Shown: positions 56,284-58,397 of the stretch, in pieces
Layout of the letters: the number at the start of each line of letters is the position of its first letter
How positions within the stretch are numbered: the first letter of the stretch is position 1
Source: Folioceros fuciformis
Taxonomy: Eukaryota > Anthocerotophyta > Anthocerotopsida > Anthocerotales
NCBI GenBank assembly: GCA_049999805.1
Contig: JBNGIO010006294.1
Span: 65,711 to 124,107 of the forward strand
Direction of reading: 5' to 3'
DNA length: 58,397 nucleotides
Program-made: the position numbers and the translations under genes
The notes under the pieces: model-generated
Told to the model about the DNA's origin: nothing
The model's database searches: none
What the model saw: only the letters and a program-made list of their open reading frames with translations

Positions 56284-57315
56284 TGGAGGAAGGGGAAGTG
56301 AATTACCCCCGCCCCCACCACCTCCAGCACCACCAACTCCTCCTACACCACCCCTCCTCCACCACCTCCACCCCCACCTCTGCCTCTTGTAGCCATTCTA
56401 ACTTACTTTGATGAGATTATCAGGTGGTCACGGGTGATCAAGCCTATTGCACAAGGTACTGTTCTCGAACTAGGTCGAAATGCTGAGGGGAAGCTAATAG
56501 ATGGAGCGCAGAGAGAAGGACAGCAAGGGTCGGTGAAGAGGTATGGGCTGAAAGTCAGATGCCACCAGACATCATACACTGTGTCGGTTGGCGGTTAATC
56601 GCTGACGTGGGGGTGGGTGTGCGCGTCATTCTGCAGGGTCGGGTCCCGTGAGCACCTGCTGTGAGCAGGCACCTCCAATGCGAGGCGCCTCATGGCAGGA
56701 GGCGCAGGGGACGCGCAAGCTGCAAGCGCGCCCTCCTACCGCGCTAATGGCGACGCTTGAGATCTTGGCTTCTCGCGAGCAGGGGCCATCGCCTGAAGCA
56801 AATCTGTTGCTGAAAGATATGGGCTCAAATTCAATGCCGCTTGCCTCTGTGAATCGGTCACCAAATTTGTGGGCTCGTCCTGTCGATAGAGCACGGTAAG
56901 AAGGGCTGCCTCAGTGGTGTACAATCTGTAGTTGTGCACCCTTCTTGGTAGTATCGCACAATCCTGGAAGGCTCCTGACGTCTTGTTGTTTATCGATTGC
57001 AGGGCACTTGATGCGTTTGCTCGACGCAAGAATGTCCCCGTCGAGTCATCTTTGTTTCAAAATAGCATGATCTGCTGCATTGTAGCCACCAGATTCGCAT
57101 AGTGGAAGTCTTTCATTTGCTGTTATGCAGATCATAAACAATAGCCCATCTCTAATGTTGTTGTGCAGGTAGTAGGGAGGAATTTTTGACACACGACCCG
57201 GGAGCCACAAATTTGTGGCTGCTGGATTTTGTGGCCAACAATCCCTTTTTGCTACTTGCATGTACAACAATAGACTAGGATTATTGCAGACAGAAAAATG
57301 AAAAGTATATCAAAG
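56284..57315. other. outer copia 5' leader, 1.03 kb, gene-like antisense segment
   Basis: Sits between the primer site and gag. The first part (56290-56400) is C-rich and would read as a Gly-rich extension of gag. On the plus strand an 84-codon ORF (56648-56899) ends at a consensus donor (cacg|gtaaga), with a branch-like region and a good acceptor (gattgcag) at 57001. This resembles a fragment of a spliced host gene, but no family is recognised. Confidence 0.35.
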
Positions 57316-57333
57316 CCTGGTGCTTTGATACCA
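57316..57333 (-). other. primer-binding site of the outer copia element
   Basis: The minus strand reads TGGTATCAAAGCACCAGG directly after the 5' LTR; the first eight bases match initiator tRNA-Met and the rest has drifted. Confidence 0.85.
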
Positions 57334-57526
57334 TGTTTAGCTATCTGATGTACACAAAGTGCACACAGGTGCCTAGAATAAATTACATTGATAAGAATAC
57401 CAAGTGTCTTATATACAAAATTGTTTCAAGGGTCACGACCATTTACTTAATCTAAATATAAGTAACTAACAGCTAACAGCTGGTTCGTTTATAAGTAACA
57501 AACCGTAACGGGGTTCTACTTTAACA
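57334..57526 (-). repeat. 5' LTR of the outer copia element
   Basis: 193 bp, same ends as 43947-44139, with about seven substitutions between them. Confidence 0.93.
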
Positions 57527-57531
57527 GATGG
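57527..57531. repeat. target-site duplication, right copy (GATGG)
   Basis: Identical to 43942-43946. Confidence 0.9.
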
Positions 57532-58178
57532 TGATGTGGCATTGGGCGGAGGTGTGGCATTGGATGGTGAAGTGGCATCAGGCGGCGATGTAGCAAACCA
57601 GTGTGAATTGGCAAGTCGTGATGTAGTGGACAACACACTAGAAGTGCCATGTGCTGAAGGAGATGTTGCCCGATATGGAGATTTGGCAGTCATCGGTGAA
57701 GTGGCTAACGAGATGTTGTAGCTGATGGTCAAATGCTAATGGGACCAAAGGTACAACTGACCAAGTAGATGGTGTTCTAGTGATAGACAATGCCGGGGGT
57801 GGTGAATTGGACAAGGATGGTGAATTGGCCACAGATGTGCACAAATCCTCTATTGTAGAAGATGGCCAAGCAGTGGGGGATGGAATGCCCACGGGTGGAG
57901 ACTGTCGCCATGTCATGTCACCAAGGTGACCTGTGTGCCCATGGAAGAGGAAGAGGGTGTAGGGCGCCGGAGACAAACCAGGCACATAGCACAAGGTTAT
58001 TAGGAGCCAAAGCGTGGACCCCTTAAACGTAAAGGCGGTAGATCTCGAGGACAAAGCCGCTTGAGGAAAGTTCGTGTCCCGGTGGAGCAAGTGGAGCGCC
58101 CCCGTGAAGTTGAGGAGGGTGGAGAAAATATAGAAGTTGGTGACATGTTCATGGTGCTAGCTGATGAGAATCTGTAGC
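57532..58178 (+). pseudogene. unrecognised degenerate ORF cluster (right part)
   Basis: Continues the left part after the copia insertion: the repeat-like text VALGGGVALDGEVASGGDVA follows directly on GVVALDG of the left side. After a stop (57721), a frame from about 57928 to 58178 encodes an acidic start and a strongly basic stretch (KRGPLKRKGGRSRGQSRLRK), with one TAG at about 57998. Function unknown. Confidence 0.4.
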
Positions 58179-58254
58179 TCTTAGATTGGAAGAAGAAACA
58201 ATGTAAGTAATTAATGAGTAAAGTACAAGCCTTTAAATAGGCTGGGTAGTTGGG

Positions 58255-58311
58255 TGGTTACAACCATAAATGGTTGCAACCATAAGTAGTTGCAACCGTA
58301 AGTTGTTGTAA
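58255..58311 (+). repeat. 16-bp tandem repeat, about 3.5 copies
   Basis: Copies of tggttgcaaccataag with one to three mismatches follow each other without spacer. Each contains the small palindrome ggttgcaacc. Confidence 0.9.
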
Positions 58312-58397
58312 CTAATATAACTACTAACTACCTAAATAACCCTAGGTAGATAATAATGTTTAAGTTATGAGGCCCTAATGAATAGTGCCCTAATCTA

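Larger units (their letters stand above)
43947..57526 (-). mobile_element. outer Ty1/copia LTR retrotransposon, interrupted by a second copia
   Basis: Bounded by two 193-bp LTRs (43947-44139 and 57334-57526) with TG...CA ends and a 5-bp target duplication. Coding order on the minus strand is gag, protease, integrase, RT, RNase H, which is copia order. A 7.2-kb second element splits its RT from its RNase H. The LTRs differ at about seven positions, so the insertion is not recent. Every coding module carries stops; it cannot be autonomous. Confidence 0.93.

Noticed and set aside
58255-58311. Regularly spaced 16-bp repeats considered as a CRISPR-like array
   Set aside because: The copies are directly adjacent without spacers and the window is plant nuclear DNA; it is a simple tandem repeat.

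Overview
The window is nuclear DNA of a streptophyte, most likely a land plant with a compact gene space. The evidence is genes split by short GT-AG introns (mostly 80-120 bp), plant-type families (nodulin-like MFS transporter, plastid-type ribose-5-phosphate isomerase, ABCG half-transporters, a plant-style Pol III subunit) and two Ty1/copia retrotransposons whose primer sites match initiator tRNA-Met. I cannot fix the species; short introns and GC-rich exons would suit a seedless plant such as a hornwort, but that is a guess. Three runs of exactly 100 N (15500-15599, 37209-37308, 52517-52616) are scaffold gaps.

The first 36 kb is gene-rich. In order: an E2 ubiquitin-conjugating enzyme (UBE2H type, 5' end cut off), tRNA guanine-N7 methyltransferase, a conserved plant gene of unknown function, a nodulin-like MFS transporter, an FAD-dependent oxidoreductase, an MTH1-like Nudix hydrolase, RNA polymerase III subunit RPC4, ribose-5-phosphate isomerase, a 94-residue protein that is mostly a piggyBac-type zinc ribbon, a small single-pass membrane protein, and two adjacent ABCG half-transporters. 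Several neighbours are divergent pairs sharing one upstream region (trmB/unknown, FAD oxidoreductase/Nudix, RPC4/RPI, ABCG-B/zinc gene). Splice phases were checked exon by exon. They close exactly for every model except the last exon of the Nudix gene and the RPC4 exon that runs into a gap.

The two ABCG genes are tandem paralogues on the minus strand; four exons have identical lengths. ABCG-A has intact ATPase motifs. ABCG-B keeps Walker A and B but has a changed signature, D-loop and H-loop, so the pair could form an asymmetric heterodimer. The next gene (35.8-37.1 kb) encodes an unrecognised protein with two CxxC pairs, a 17-residue proline-rich repeat and a conserved-looking C-terminal domain, followed directly by a perfect hairpin.

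From 37.4 kb on the sequence is mobile-element territory: a decayed PIF/Harbinger transposon (37.4-39.96 kb), satellite-like repeats, and an unrecognised degenerate ORF cluster (40.9-43.9 kb). A 13.6-kb copia element (43947-57526, flanked by a GATGG target-site duplication) sits inside that cluster, which resumes at 57.5 kb. A second copia element (45299 to about 52.54 kb) lies inside the RT region of the first. Both copia elements are broken by stops. The inner one carries an antisense ORF with an AT-hook-like motif beside its 3' LTR and an extra sense ORF ahead of gag. Short tandem duplications (34-190 bp) are unusually common throughout.
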